Part shown: positions 23,268-32,066 of the stretch, piece after piece
Position numbering within the stretch: position 1 is the first letter of the stretch
How the letters are laid out: each line of letters begins with the position of its first letter
Source: Pseudomonas sp. BN417
Lineage (GTDB): Bacteria > Pseudomonadota > Gammaproteobacteria > Pseudomonadales > Pseudomonadaceae
Length of the DNA stretch: 35,411 nucleotides
Assembly (NCBI RefSeq): GCF_029871205.1
Contig: NZ_SSOJ01000084.1
Location: 1 to 35,411 of the forward strand
Direction: 5' to 3'
Made by a program: the position numbers and the translations under genes
Notes under the pieces: model-generated
What the model saw: only the letters and a program-made list of their open reading frames with translations
Told to the model about the DNA's origin: nothing
Databases searched by the model: none

Positions 23268-24467
23268 CTAGGCCTCTTTCGGGAGTGTCGATCCCGGCCA
23301 GCGTCGCAACCAGTTGGCGAACTCCCGGCCCGGCATGGGGTGGCCGAACAGGTAGCCCTGGCCCTGGGCGCAGCCGAGTTCGCGCAGCTGCTCGAGCTGC
23401 CCGGTGGATTCAATGCCTTCGGCCACCGTATTCATGCCGAGGGAGGCGGCGAGCGACAGACTGCTGGTGACCGCCGCCAAGACTCGCGGATTCTGGTCCA
23501 TGGCATGAATGAAGGAAGCATCCAGCTTGAGCTCGTTGCAGGGCAGCTGGCAGAGCCTTTGCAGCGAGGAGGTTCCGGTGCCGAAGTCGTCGATGGCGAT
23601 GCCACAGCCCATCAGGCGCAGGCGCAGCAGGTTCTCCAGGCTGTTGGCAGCTATTCCGGGCAGGCCGTTCTCGGTGATCTCGACGTTGATCAGGGAGGAG
23701 GGAAGCCGGTAGTAGTCCAGCAGCTCCTGCAGCCGCCTGGGCAGGTCCGGCTCCTCCAGCAGATAGGGCGGGCAGTTGATCGCCAGCGGCAGGCGCGACT
23801 CGGGCTGCTGCCACTGGAGAAAGCCCATGGCGGCCTTCAGTAGGTATTCGGTCAGGTCGCGGACCAGCCCCAACTCCTCGAGCAGTGGGAGAAGCCCGGC
23901 CGGGCCGAGCAGGCCCAGGCGTGGATGCCGCCAGCGCACCAGTACCTCGGCGCCTGCCGGCTGGAGGCTGCGCAGGTCGACCTTGGGTTGGTAGTAGGGC
24001 ACCAGTTGCCCCTGGATCAGGGCCAGGCGGGCCTCTTGTACCGTGGGCTGCGCATCTTCGGATTGCGCGCCTGCAGCCGGTGCTCCGCGCCGGTAGCGCA
24101 GGAGTACGTTGCGCAGGCTGTCCGGGCTCAGCACCTTGCCCAGGTCGCCCAGCACCTGCAGGCCGAGCAGGCGGGCCAGCTGCAGCGCGGCCAGGCGCAG
24201 GTCCGGGGCCAGGCCGCTGAACAGTGCCATGGAGCGGATGGCGCTGCACTCGGCGGCCTTGCGCAGGAAGGTCAGTCCATCCATGCCCGGCAGGTTGATG
24301 TCGCACAGCGCTATATCCACCGGACCATGGCTGGACAGCCTGACCAGGGCGGCTTCGCCATCGGCGGCGCAGAACAGGTTCCGGCAGCCCAGGGTGCGTA
24401 GTTGCTGAGCCACTACCTGGGCCTGAAACGAGTGGTCTTCCAGCACCAGGATGCTGAGCGTTTCCAT
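23268..24467 (-). CDS. RocR-like REC-EAL cyclic-di-GMP phosphodiesterase
   Basis: The 399-residue protein couples a receiver domain (1-120; phosphoacceptor Asp56 in CDINLPGMDG) to an EAL phosphodiesterase domain (about 140-395). The signature is EVL (Glu174) instead of EAL, as in P. aeruginosa RocR. The other catalytic residues are in place: Asn231, Glu263 in NVEITEN, Asp293-Asp294 in DDFGTG, Lys314, Glu350 in NTVAEGIES and Gln370 before GYLFGHPMP. In the Roc system RocR opposes the DNA-binding regulator RocA downstream of kinase RocS (established knowledge). It heads a three-gene minus-strand operon and is divergent from the rocA-like gene. It should be an active, phosphorylation-controlled enzyme. 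Confidence 0.9.
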   Translation of the reverse strand: METLSILVLEDHSFQAQVVAQQLRTLGCRNLFCAADGEAALVRLSSHGPVDIALCDINLPGMDGLTFLRKAAECSAIRSMALFSGLAPDLRLAALQLARLLGLQVLGDLGKVLSPDSLRNVLLRYRRGAPAAGAQSEDAQPTVQEARLALIQGQLVPYYQPKVDLRSLQPAGAEVLVRWRHPRLGLLGPAGLLPLLEELGLVRDLTEYLLKAAMGFLQWQQPESRLPLAINCPPYLLEEPDLPRRLQELLDYYRLPSSLINVEITENGLPGIAANSLENLLRLRLMGCGIAIDDFGTGTSSLQRLCQLPCNELKLDASFIHAMDQNPRVLAAVTSSLSLAASLGMNTVAEGIESTGQLEQLRELGCAQGQGYLFGHPMPGREFANWLRRWPGSTLPKEA

Positions 24468-24550
24468 CGGGTGAGCCTCGGAGCGGCGAAAGACTGCCTA
24501 TTTTCCGGCTGCTTCCGGAATGGACCAGCAGGCGAGCTCCTGAGACCAAG

Positions 24551-24601
24551 TAGGAAATTTCCGTTAGTCGGTGAGTCGACGCCTTTACCAGACAGGTCTG
24601 G
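24551..24601. promoter_or_regulatory. Palindromes in the divergent roc-like promoter region
   Basis: The 328-bp spacer (24468-24795) between the REC-EAL and LuxR-type genes holds TAGGAAATTTCCGTTA at 24551-24566, where TAGGAAA and TTTCCGT are inverted heptads of the BvgA type (consensus near TTTCCTA), and a perfect palindrome CCAGAC-AG-GTCTGG at 24588-24601. The adjacent regulator belongs to the BvgA/LuxR output class. They are good operator candidates for control in both directions. No other feature was found in the spacer. Confidence 0.4.
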
Positions 24602-24795
24602 GCGGCAGGGATTTGGTAGGCGTTACCCCAGAGACGGGAGGTCGTTTCCGTCGAGATCAGCCCTTGGTTGTAGGTGTGTGCCTAAGCTGGGGTAGGGGTA
24701 TTCCTGAAGTGCCCCTCCGGTCCCTCTCGGGGGTCGACAGTGCAACGCGCGTCTCTATCTTGGCAGCGACTGAATCGCGCCAAGGGAGAGATGCC

Positions 24796-25473
24796 GTGAG
24801 CAAGCTGGTCAATCTGGATGATTTCCTAGAGCCGGGAAACGAGTCCGCCAACAAGGTCCTGATCGTCGACGACCATCCGGTGATCCGCCTCGCCGTACGC
24901 CTGCTGCTGACTCGCGAAGGCTACGAAATCGTCGCGGAAACGGACAACGGCGTCGACGCCATCGCGCTGGCGCGGGAGCACCTGCCGGACCTGGTGATTC
25001 TCGATATCGGCATCCCCAAGCTCGGCGGCCTTGACGTCATCGCCCGCCTGCAAGCACTGGACATGCCGCTGCGGGTGCTGGTGCTGACCGGGCAGAACCC
25101 CAACCACTACGCCACACGTTGCATGCAGGGCGGCGCAGCGGGTTTCGTCTGCAAGGAAGGCGACCTCGCCGAACTCACCGCGGCGGTGCGGGCCGTGCTT
25201 TCGGGCTACAGCTACTTTCCCAGTGAAGTGATCAAGTCCGGCAAGCGCCAGGTGGGCTTGTCCGACGAGCTCGAACTGATCGACCGCCTTTCCGACCGCG
25301 AGTTGGTGGTGCTCAAGTTCCTCACCAACGGCTACAGCAACAAGGACATCGCCGAAGAGATGTTCATCAGCAACAAGACCGTCAGCACCTACAAGACCCG
25401 CCTGATGCTCAAGCTCAACGTCCGCTCCCTGATCGAGCTGGTGGAGTTCGCCAATCGCAATGCCCTGCTGTGA
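24796..25473 (+). CDS. RocA-like LuxR-type response regulator
   Basis: The 225-residue protein has a receiver domain (VLIVDDHPVIRLAVRLLLTR; phosphoacceptor Asp70 in LVILDIGIPKLGG; CKEGD) and a C-terminal LuxR/NarL helix-turn-helix (about 155-220, with LSDRELVVLKFLTNGYSNKD and NKTVSTYKTRLMLKL). By kinase partner and position between yggL and the BvgS-like kinase gene it matches RocA2 (PAO1 PA3045, from memory), which controls fimbrial and efflux genes in P. aeruginosa. The frame is open far upstream, but GTG 24796 with GGGAGAG is the supported start. Its stop overlaps the kinase start as GTGA, so the pair is translationally coupled. Confidence 0.9.
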   Translation: MSKLVNLDDFLEPGNESANKVLIVDDHPVIRLAVRLLLTREGYEIVAETDNGVDAIALAREHLPDLVILDIGIPKLGGLDVIARLQALDMPLRVLVLTGQNPNHYATRCMQGGAAGFVCKEGDLAELTAAVRAVLSGYSYFPSEVIKSGKRQVGLSDELELIDRLSDRELVVLKFLTNGYSNKDIAEEMFISNKTVSTYKTRLMLKLNVRSLIELVEFANRNALL

Positions 25474-28400
25474 ACCTCGCCATGCGCCTGCCCGCCCTGC
25501 TGGTCAGCTCTCTGCTCGGGGGCCTGCTGTTTTCCCTGCCCAGCCTCGCAATCGAAGCCGTTCCGCTGCAGTTGCTGGGGCGTTCCGACCTGCGCGACCT
25601 GCGGGTACCGCTGGACGAGCAGGACAGGCTCTGGCTGCAGCACAAGGGCGTATTGCGGATCGGCACCAGCGAACCTGATTTCCCGCCCTTCGACACCACT
25701 GCCAGCGGCCAGGACTATGAAGGCGTGACGGCCGACTACCTGCGGCTGATCGCACAGGCATTGCAGCTGGAAACCCGGGTCCTGCGCTATCCCGACCGGC
25801 ACACCGCTCGAGAAGCCCTGCGCGCGGGAGAGATCGACCTGCTGGGCAGCAGCCTGGAGATCGATGCCGCCAGTCCGGGCCTGATCCAGACCAGGCCCTA
25901 CGTGCAACACCAGCCGGTGATGGTGATGCGCATCGACGACCGGCGCGCCGTCGGTGGCGACCTCGGGGGCCTGCGCCTGGCCTTTTCCGAGGAAGGTCCG
26001 GGCCTGGACCTGATCGGCCGTCTCTACCCCGACGCCCGTCCCAACCAGCACAGCTCGGTGCGCAGTGCGCTGCAGTCGGTCGCCTTCGGCCAGAACGATG
26101 TGTTCATCGGCGACGCCATCTCCGCCAACTACCTGATCAGCCAGGGTTACCTGATCAATCTGCGGATGACCAACTTCGCCGGTTTCGACGGAGTGGGCGT
26201 CAGCTTTTCACTGTCAGCGAAGAGCGGGCGGCTGCGGCGCATCCTCGATCGTGCAATCGCCGCCATACCCGAATCCGAGCGGGCCGGGATTCTGCGCCGC
26301 TGGGGCGGCGGGTCGGGGATGTTCCTCGAGGAAGCGCGGTTGCAGCTGACCGAGCGCGAGCGGCTCTGGCTGAAGCAGCACGGCCCGGCCAGGCTGGTGG
26401 TGGACGGCTCCTTCGAGCCGCTGACCTTCTTCAATGCGCAGAAGCGCTTCCGTGGCATAACGCCCGACTTGCTGGAGCTGATCCGGCAGAAGACCGGCTT
26501 GGAATTCGAAGTCCAGGACGGCGTCAGCCTCCGGGGTATTCTCGACAGGCTGCGCCACGGCCAGGCCGATATGGCGGCGACCCTGGTCTCGACGCCGGAG
26601 CGCAATGAGTTCCTCCGCTTCACCCGGCCCTACTTCAGCAGCAGCAACGTGCTGGTGGTCCGCAGCGCGGATCGGGATCTGGAAGGCCTGGACCAACTCG
26701 ATGGCAAGGTGCTCGCCATCCCGGACGGCCACGCCATGCGGGGCTTTATCCAGCAGAACTTCCCCCGGGTGCGCCTGCTCGAAGTCGGTAGCGGCATCCA
26801 GGCGCTGTCCAGCGTGGCCGAAGGCAAGGCCGATGGCGCGGTGCATGCCATGGCGTCGGCGAGTTTCCTGATCAATCGCTACTACCCCGGAAAGTTGCGC
26901 ATCGCCGACACCATCGGGCGTGACCCGGCGCGCTATGCCTTTTCGGTGGTGCTGGGCGAACCCGAGTTGCTGAGCATCCTCGACAAGGCGCTGCTGTCCA
27001 TTTCACCGGACGAGCTGGGCAATATAGTCAACCGCTGGTACACCAATGCCGAGGTGGCCGAAAGCACCTGGGTCGAGTACGAGGCACGGCTCTACGAGGT
27101 GGGCTTCGCCCTTCTCCTGCTGTCGCTGCTGTTTGCCGCCTGGGCCCTCTACCTGCGCCGCCAGGTGTATCGGCGCGAGCGGCAGGAGCGCTGGCTCAAC
27201 GACCAACTGGAGTTCAAGCGCTCCTTGACCGACGGCATTCCCTTCCCGCTGTCGGTGCGTGATCTGGAGGGGCGTACCCTCATTTGCAACCGTAGCTTCG
27301 TCGAGGCCTTCGGCGTGCCGCGGGAGGCCTTGCTCGGCAAGCGCCTGGAGGAAGTGCCGGGCCTCCAGGCCGATGCCCTGGAAGAGCTGGACCGCTTGTG
27401 CCCGCGTGCGCTGGAGAAAGGCGAGGCGCTGTTCAGCGACCAGCAGTTGCATGTCGGCGAACGCACCCTGGAAGTGTCCTACTGGGCCATTCCTTACCGG
27501 AACGCCCAGCAGCGCACCCTTGGCCTGATCTGCGGCTGGGTCGATATCACCGAGCGCAATCGCCTGATGGTCGAACTGCGCCAGGCCAAGGACCAGGCCG
27601 AGCTGGCCAACGTGGCCAAGAGCCGGTTCCTCGCCACCATGAGCCATGAGATTCGTACGCCGTTGAACGCCATCATCGGCATGCTCGAGCTGGCCCTGAA
27701 GCGCGAGGGGCTGGACCGCGAGGCGATCACCGTTGCCCAGGACTCGGCCAATTCCCTGCTGGTGCTGATCGGCGACATCCTCGATATCGCCAAGATCGAA
27801 TCCGGGCGCATGGTCCTCGAACCCCGTCGGGCGGCGCCCAGGGCATTGGTGGAATCGGTGGTGAGGGTGTTCGAGGGGCTGGCCTGGCAGAAGGGCTTGA
27901 AGCTGTCCCTGAGCCTGGAGCTGGACACCCAGGACGACGTGATGGTCGATCCATCCTGCTTCAAGCAGATCCTTTCCAACCTCGTCAGCAATGCCATCAA
28001 GTTCACCGAGGCGGGCGAGGTCCAGGTTCGCCTGCTGGTCAGCGGGCTCGGCGAAGAGCTGGTGCAGCTGACTGCAGTGGTGGAAGACAGCGGCATCGGT
28101 ATCACGGCGCAAGACCAGGAGTTGCTGTTCCAGCCCTTCACCCAACTGGCCGGCAGCATGAACGCCGGGACCGGCGGCACGGGCCTGGGCTTGAGTATCT
28201 GCCGCCGGCTGGTGGCGATGATGGGCGGGCGCCTCGAGCTGCAGAGCGAGCTTGGGGTGGGAACGCGGATCACGGTGAGCCTGGGCCTGCCGCGTCTGGC
28301 GCCCTTGCCCCAGGTGGCGGCGCTGCCCGCGCCTGCGGAGCCGCCGCGGCAGAGCCTGCGTGTGCTGGTGGTGGATGATCATCCGGCCAATCGCCTGTTG

Positions 28401-29102
28401 CTGGTGCAGCAGCTGGAGTTCCTCGGGCACCTGACCGAGCAGGCCGAGAATGGCCAGGCGGCACTGGAAGTCTGGGGGCAGGCGGCCGTCGACCTGGTCA
28501 TCACCGACTGCAATATGCCGGTGATGGGCGGCTATGAGTTCGCCCGGCGCATCCGTGAACGGGAACGCGAGGCGGCTGCCACCCCCTGCCGGATCGTCGG
28601 CCTGACGGCCAATGCCCAGCCCGACGAGCGTGCGCGCTGCCGCGAGGCGGGCATGGACGACTGCCTGTTCAAGCCGATAGGCCTGGATGCACTGCGGCGC
28701 TATCTGCAGGACCTGGACCCCGTGACCGCCCAGCTCGCGGATCCCGGCGGCAAACCTCAGCCGCCACGCCTCGACCTGGGGCTGCTGGACAACGTCACGG
28801 GCGGCTCGTCCGAGCTGATCCGCAGCCTGTTGACCGAGCTGCACCGGACCAACCAGACCGACCTGCTTGAACTGGATGCCTTGCTGCAGGCGGGCAATTG
28901 GGATGACATGGAGCGGCTGGTGCACAGGATCAAGGGTGCGGTGCAACTGATCGCCGCGCAGCCGCTGCTCGAACACTGCATCGAGTTTGGCGACGCCCAT
29001 AAGCGTGGTGCTCCGGATGCCAGGCTGCGGGAGCCGGGCGAAGCGGTACGGCGCAGCCTGCATGCCCTGCAAGGGGACCTGGCGCAGCGCCTGAAAAGCT
29101 GA
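25470..29102 (+). CDS. RocS/BvgS-like hybrid sensor kinase
   Basis: The 1210-residue protein has a signal segment (residues 1-28), two periplasmic solute-binding (Venus-flytrap) domains (about 50-285, starting LRIGTSEPDFPPFD, and 295-535), a membrane helix (544-562), a PAS domain (585-695), HisKA with the phospho-His in FLATMSHEIRTPLNAIIGML (about 726), an ATPase domain with GTGGTGLGLSICRR near 900, a receiver with Asp in VITDCNMPVMGG (about 1012) and an HPt domain with HRIKGAVQLI (His about 1152). This is the BvgS/EvgS/RocS architecture with a His-Asp-His-Asp relay. The GTG start overlaps the rocA-like stop; ATG 25482 is an alternative. The ligand of the flytrap domains is unknown. Confidence 0.93.
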   Translation: MNLAMRLPALLVSSLLGGLLFSLPSLAIEAVPLQLLGRSDLRDLRVPLDEQDRLWLQHKGVLRIGTSEPDFPPFDTTASGQDYEGVTADYLRLIAQALQLETRVLRYPDRHTAREALRAGEIDLLGSSLEIDAASPGLIQTRPYVQHQPVMVMRIDDRRAVGGDLGGLRLAFSEEGPGLDLIGRLYPDARPNQHSSVRSALQSVAFGQNDVFIGDAISANYLISQGYLINLRMTNFAGFDGVGVSFSLSAKSGRLRRILDRAIAAIPESERAGILRRWGGGSGMFLEEARLQLTERERLWLKQHGPARLVVDGSFEPLTFFNAQKRFRGITPDLLELIRQKTGLEFEVQDGVSLRGILDRLRHGQADMAATLVSTPERNEFLRFTRPYFSSSNVLVVRSADRDLEGLDQLDGKVLAIPDGHAMRGFIQQNFPRVRLLEVGSGIQALSSVAEGKADGAVHAMASASFLINRYYPGKLRIADTIGRDPARYAFSVVLGEPELLSILDKALLSISPDELGNIVNRWYTNAEVAESTWVEYEARLYEVGFALLLLSLLFAAWALYLRRQVYRRERQERWLNDQLEFKRSLTDGIPFPLSVRDLEGRTLICNRSFVEAFGVPREALLGKRLEEVPGLQADALEELDRLCPRALEKGEALFSDQQLHVGERTLEVSYWAIPYRNAQQRTLGLICGWVDITERNRLMVELRQAKDQAELANVAKSRFLATMSHEIRTPLNAIIGMLELALKREGLDREAITVAQDSANSLLVLIGDILDIAKIESGRMVLEPRRAAPRALVESVVRVFEGLAWQKGLKLSLSLELDTQDDVMVDPSCFKQILSNLVSNAIKFTEAGEVQVRLLVSGLGEELVQLTAVVEDSGIGITAQDQELLFQPFTQLAGSMNAGTGGTGLGLSICRRLVAMMGGRLELQSELGVGTRITVSLGLPRLAPLPQVAALPAPAEPPRQSLRVLVVDDHPANRLLLVQQLEFLGHLTEQAENGQAALEVWGQAAVDLVITDCNMPVMGGYEFARRIREREREAAATPCRIVGLTANAQPDERARCREAGMDDCLFKPIGLDALRRYLQDLDPVTAQLADPGGKPQPPRLDLGLLDNVTGGSSELIRSLLTELHRTNQTDLLELDALLQAGNWDDMERLVHRIKGAVQLIAAQPLLEHCIEFGDAHKRGAPDARLREPGEAVRRSLHALQGDLAQRLKS

Positions 29103-29115
29103 GGCGCGCGCCTCA
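29100..29115. other. Perfect palindrome joining two stop codons
   Basis: TGAGGCGCGCGCCTCA is a perfect 16-bp palindrome. Its first three bases are the TGA of the hybrid kinase and its last three, read on the minus strand, the TGA of the FUSC gene. It may help stop convergent transcription, though there is no loop or T run. Confidence 0.6.
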
Positions 29116-30177
29116 CTTGCCCTCGCGTGCTGCCTCCATCCGTGGTGCCGGAGCGCCCCAGCGCTGCCGCGCACGGTGGGCGAGGTAGGCCACCAGCAGT
29201 GCCAGCGCCGCTCCCAGCAAGGTGTTGTAGAGACGCAACTCGGGCAGGTGCCAGTCGAGGGAAAGGCCCTCGGCCAGCAGCACGAAGCACACTGTGGTCT
29301 GCACCACGAACAGGCCGTAGTGCTGGGCGATATAGGCCCGGCTGAGGACGATCAGCGGCAGCATGCAGGCCACCAGCAGGGCAGGGCTCTGCAACCAGCT
29401 GCCCACCCCGATCAGGATCAGCGCGCCGACCAGGCTGCCCAGGCAGCGCTGGATGCCGCGCACCAGGCTGCCGTCGAGGTCCATCTGGAGGGTGGTCATC
29501 ACCGTCAGTGTCAGCCAGTAGCCCCGCGGCAGGCCGGAGAGGTTGACGGCCAGGCCAGCGAGGGCGCCGGCCAGGGAGCAGGCGAGGGCATGGATCAGCC
29601 AGAGCCGCTGGGGCAGGCGCCGGGCATGGCGACGCATCACCCGAGCGAAGTTGCCGAGGCGCGGCATCAGCGGCCACAGTCGCAGGCCTTGGGACGCGCG
29701 CAGGGCGAAGGCCAGCAGCATCACCCAGAGCCCGCCCAGGGCGAACAGCGCGCCCACCGCCATTCCGTTGTGCAGATTGCCGAGCCCCGCTTGGCCCTGG
29801 CCCAGGCAGAGGCAGGCGGCCAGCCCCACGCCGAGCTTGCCCAGCTCGCTACCATAACGTTGCAGCACGGCCAGCAGCAGGCCCATCAGGGCGAAGCTGG
29901 CCAGGCTCGCCAGCGGATGGCTGGCGGCCCAGAAGCCGACACCAGAGCTGACGGCGCCCAACCCGGTGAGCAGGGTCATGCGCAGCATGCCGAGGCGGTG
30001 GAAGGGGTTGGCCAGGGCGGCCTGGAAGGCGCCGGTGGCGGCCCAGAGGAAACCGCTGTGGCTGGTGAACAGGCCCAGCATCAGCGGCAGCCCGCAGCCC
30101 ATGCCCGCCATCAGGGCGGCGCCCCAGGCGGGTGGTCCGGCGTGCCAGCGCAGGCTCTGTCGGAACAAGTTACGCAT
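29113..30177 (-). CDS. FUSC-family membrane protein
   Basis: The 354-residue protein consists of two clusters of hydrophobic helices (about 15-165 and 195-340) separated by a basic stretch with RVMRRHARRLPQRL. The second cluster contains YWLTLTVMTTLQMDLDGSLV and RGIQRCLGSLVGALILIGVG, the pattern of FUSC/aromatic-acid exporter (AaeB, YccS) membrane domains. It lacks the cytosolic part of full-length AaeB. AGGAGT lies eight bases upstream of the ATG. It starts 26 bases after dgt, so the two probably form an operon. A role in export of small aromatic compounds is a family-level inference. Confidence 0.8.
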   Translation of the reverse strand: MRNLFRQSLRWHAGPPAWGAALMAGMGCGLPLMLGLFTSHSGFLWAATGAFQAALANPFHRLGMLRMTLLTGLGAVSSGVGFWAASHPLASLASFALMGLLLAVLQRYGSELGKLGVGLAACLCLGQGQAGLGNLHNGMAVGALFALGGLWVMLLAFALRASQGLRLWPLMPRLGNFARVMRRHARRLPQRLWLIHALACSLAGALAGLAVNLSGLPRGYWLTLTVMTTLQMDLDGSLVRGIQRCLGSLVGALILIGVGSWLQSPALLVACMLPLIVLSRAYIAQHYGLFVVQTTVCFVLLAEGLSLDWHLPELRLYNTLLGAALALLVAYLAHRARQRWGAPAPRMEAAREGK

Positions 30178-30202
30178 CAGCGCTACTCCTGGAAGCCTGG
30201 GT

Positions 30203-31534
30203 TCAGGTCGGGCTGGAGCGGCCGGTCATCTCACGGGCCATTTCGGTAGCGTAGCTGTCGGTCATGCCGGCGATGAAGTCGATCATCTGGATGAAGGACC
30301 GGTACAGCGGCCAAGCGGGATCAGGGGCATTGTTGCCGAGCAGGTCGAGGATGCGCCTGTGCTTGAAGGACGGAGTACGCCCGCCGTGCTGCTCCAGGGC
30401 GGCACCACAGAAGGCGTTGAGGAGGATTTCCAGGGTGGTGTAGGCGCCGATCTCATGGAGCGTCTTGCGCTTGTCCTGGAAGATCTTCTCGCGGGCGATG
30501 GCCTTGGCCTGGAGCACGCAGCGCTTGGCCGGGCCATGCATGTGCTCCACCAGGTCGCCTTGCAGGCTGCCGGCCAGCAGGGCTTCCTGCTGCTCGACGA
30601 AGGCGCCGGCGGCGGCGTTGGTCAGGTGTTCGATGGCCTTGCCGCGAAGGATTGCCAACTTGCGCCGGCGCGAATCCCTGGGGCCGAGCTGACGGTAGGT
30701 TTCCGGCAGGTCGTCACCCACCAGGCCGAGCAGCAGGTCCTCGACTTCCGCGTAGTCCAGCAGCTCCATTTCCAGGCCGTCTTCCAGGTCGATCAGGCCG
30801 TAGCAGATGTCGTCCGCCGCCTCCATCAGGTAGACCAGCGGGTGGCGCGCCCAGCGGTGTTCGTCGATTCGCGGCAGCTCCAGCTTGGCAGCGATCTGTT
30901 CGAGCAGCGGCAGCTCGCTCTGGTAGCAACCGAACTTGTGCTTCTTGTAGCCCAGCGCTTCGGCATGGCGCGAGGTCCAGGGGTACTTGAGGTAGGTGCC
31001 GAGGGTGGCGTAGGTCAGGCGCATGCCGCCGTCGAACTGGTGGTATTCCAGTTGGGTCAGCACCCGCAAGCCCTGGGCGTTGCCCTCGAAGCTGAGGAAA
31101 TCGGCGCGCTCAACCTCGCTCATGGCGTCCAGCCAGCCCCGTGCGGCGGCCTGCTGGAACCAGTGGCGGATGGCGTCTTCGCCCGAATGGCCGAATGGCG
31201 GGTTGCCGATGTCGTGGGCCAGGCAGGCGGACTGGACGATGACGCCCAGGTCCGAAGGAGCGCACCAGTCCGGCAGTGCGTCGCGCAGGGTTTCGCCGAC
31301 GCGCATGCCCAGGGAACGGCCCACGCAGCTCACTTCCAGCGAGTGGGTGAGGCGCGTGTGGATATGGTCGTTGCTGGAGACCGGGTGCACCTGGGTCTTG
31401 CGCCCGAGGCGGCGGAAGGCCCCGGAGAAGATGATGCGGTCGTGGTCCTTGTGGAAGGGGCTGCGGCCCAGTTCTTCGGTGCTGTGCACCGGTTTGCCGA
31501 GACGTTCGCGGGTGAGCAGGGTCTGCCAGTCCAA
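30203..31534 (-). CDS. dgt: Deoxyguanosinetriphosphate triphosphohydrolase-like protein
   Basis: The 443-residue protein belongs to the HD-type dNTP triphosphohydrolases, which split dNTPs to nucleoside and triphosphate. It reads [40 protein letters not shown], then the metal site His64 and His107-Asp108 in [40 protein letters not shown] supplies a later conserved Asp. The start is TTG at 31534, with GAGGA six bases upstream; no ATG matches the conserved N-terminus [14 protein letters not shown], so the rare codon appears genuine. From memory this is the PA3043-type enzyme, whose physiological role is less clear than that of E. coli Dgt. Confidence 0.92.
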   Translation of the reverse strand: MDWQTLLTRERLGKPVHSTEELGRSPFHKDHDRIIFSGAFRRLGRKTQVHPVSSNDHIHTRLTHSLEVSCVGRSLGMRVGETLRDALPDWCAPSDLGVIVQSACLAHDIGNPPFGHSGEDAIRHWFQQAAARGWLDAMSEVERADFLSFEGNAQGLRVLTQLEYHQFDGGMRLTYATLGTYLKYPWTSRHAEALGYKKHKFGCYQSELPLLEQIAAKLELPRIDEHRWARHPLVYLMEAADDICYGLIDLEDGLEMELLDYAEVEDLLLGLVGDDLPETYRQLGPRDSRRRKLAILRGKAIEHLTNAAAGAFVEQQEALLAGSLQGDLVEHMHGPAKRCVLQAKAIAREKIFQDKRKTLHEIGAYTTLEILLNAFCGAALEQHGGRTPSFKHRRILDLLGNNAPDPAWPLYRSFIQMIDFIAGMTDSYATEMAREMTGRSSPT

Positions 31535-31595
31535 GGCCGGTCCTCGCCGTTCAGTGGCTGAAGGCCCTACTCTAACGGAAAGCTCTGTCGACGAC

Positions 31596-31709
31596 TCAGT
31601 CCATCGCCAGGCCGGCGGCGCCCGGATTCACCAGCGGCTCGAGGCCTTGGGGGAAGGCCATGGGCTGCGTGGAGTTGCCCACGGCTGATACGACGGGCCG
31701 CTCACCCAT
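31596..31709 (-). CDS. Possible 37-residue small protein
   Basis: In the 214-bp spacer upstream of dgt a minus-strand frame encodes [20 protein letters not shown] followed by [17 protein letters not shown]. Codon third positions are mostly G or C and the peptide is not low-complexity, but no Shine-Dalgarno sequence precedes the ATG. There is no membrane segment or known motif. It may be a small gene, a remnant or chance. Confidence 0.25.
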   Translation of the reverse strand: MGERPVVSAVGNSTQPMAFPQGLEPLVNPGAAGLAMD

Positions 31710-31748
31710 GGAAAGAATGTGGCCGGTTGCCGCCCTGTGCGGCCGGAG

Positions 31749-32066
31749 TCAATCCTGGCCGGAACCGGGCGGACGCCTGAGGAAGGCCTGCAGCAAGGGG
31801 TAGAGCGCGCTGCCCAGGCGCAGGCAGCGCTTCAGGCTGCCCTTGCGTGCGGCGAAGAACCCCAGGGCCGCTATCGCCGCCATGCCCCAGAGCGGTGCGT
31901 GGGGGATGTCCAGCTGGCGCGAGAACTCCTTTGCCTGGCGCAGGGGCTGGGTCAGCAGCAGCGACTCGTGGCGCAGTTCCTGGCGTTGCATCTCCAGCCG
32001 CAGGCGCACCAGCGCCTTGCGCATTTCCCGGCGGCTGGCCTTGCGCGGCAGTTCCGGCAGGCTCAT
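31749..32066 (-). CDS. YqjK-like small protein
   Basis: The 105-residue basic protein has an N-terminal helix rich in Arg, Glu and Leu (REMRKALVRLRLEMQRQELR, about residues 13-32) and a hydrophobic segment (LWGMAAIAALGFFAA, about 59-73). Size, charge and position behind YqjE- and YqjD-like genes match YqjK of the E. coli yqjDEK cluster, although sequence similarity in this family is weak. Its ATG overlaps the stop of the YqjE-like gene (ATGA), so it is translationally coupled. Function unknown. Confidence 0.65.
   Translation of the reverse strand: MSLPELPRKASRREMRKALVRLRLEMQRQELRHESLLLTQPLRQAKEFSRQLDIPHAPLWGMAAIAALGFFAARKGSLKRCLRLGSALYPLLQAFLRRPPGSGQD

Noticed and set aside
27003-29174. A 723-codon minus-strand frame
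   Set aside because: Antisense to the hybrid kinase; His/Gln-rich shadow translation.
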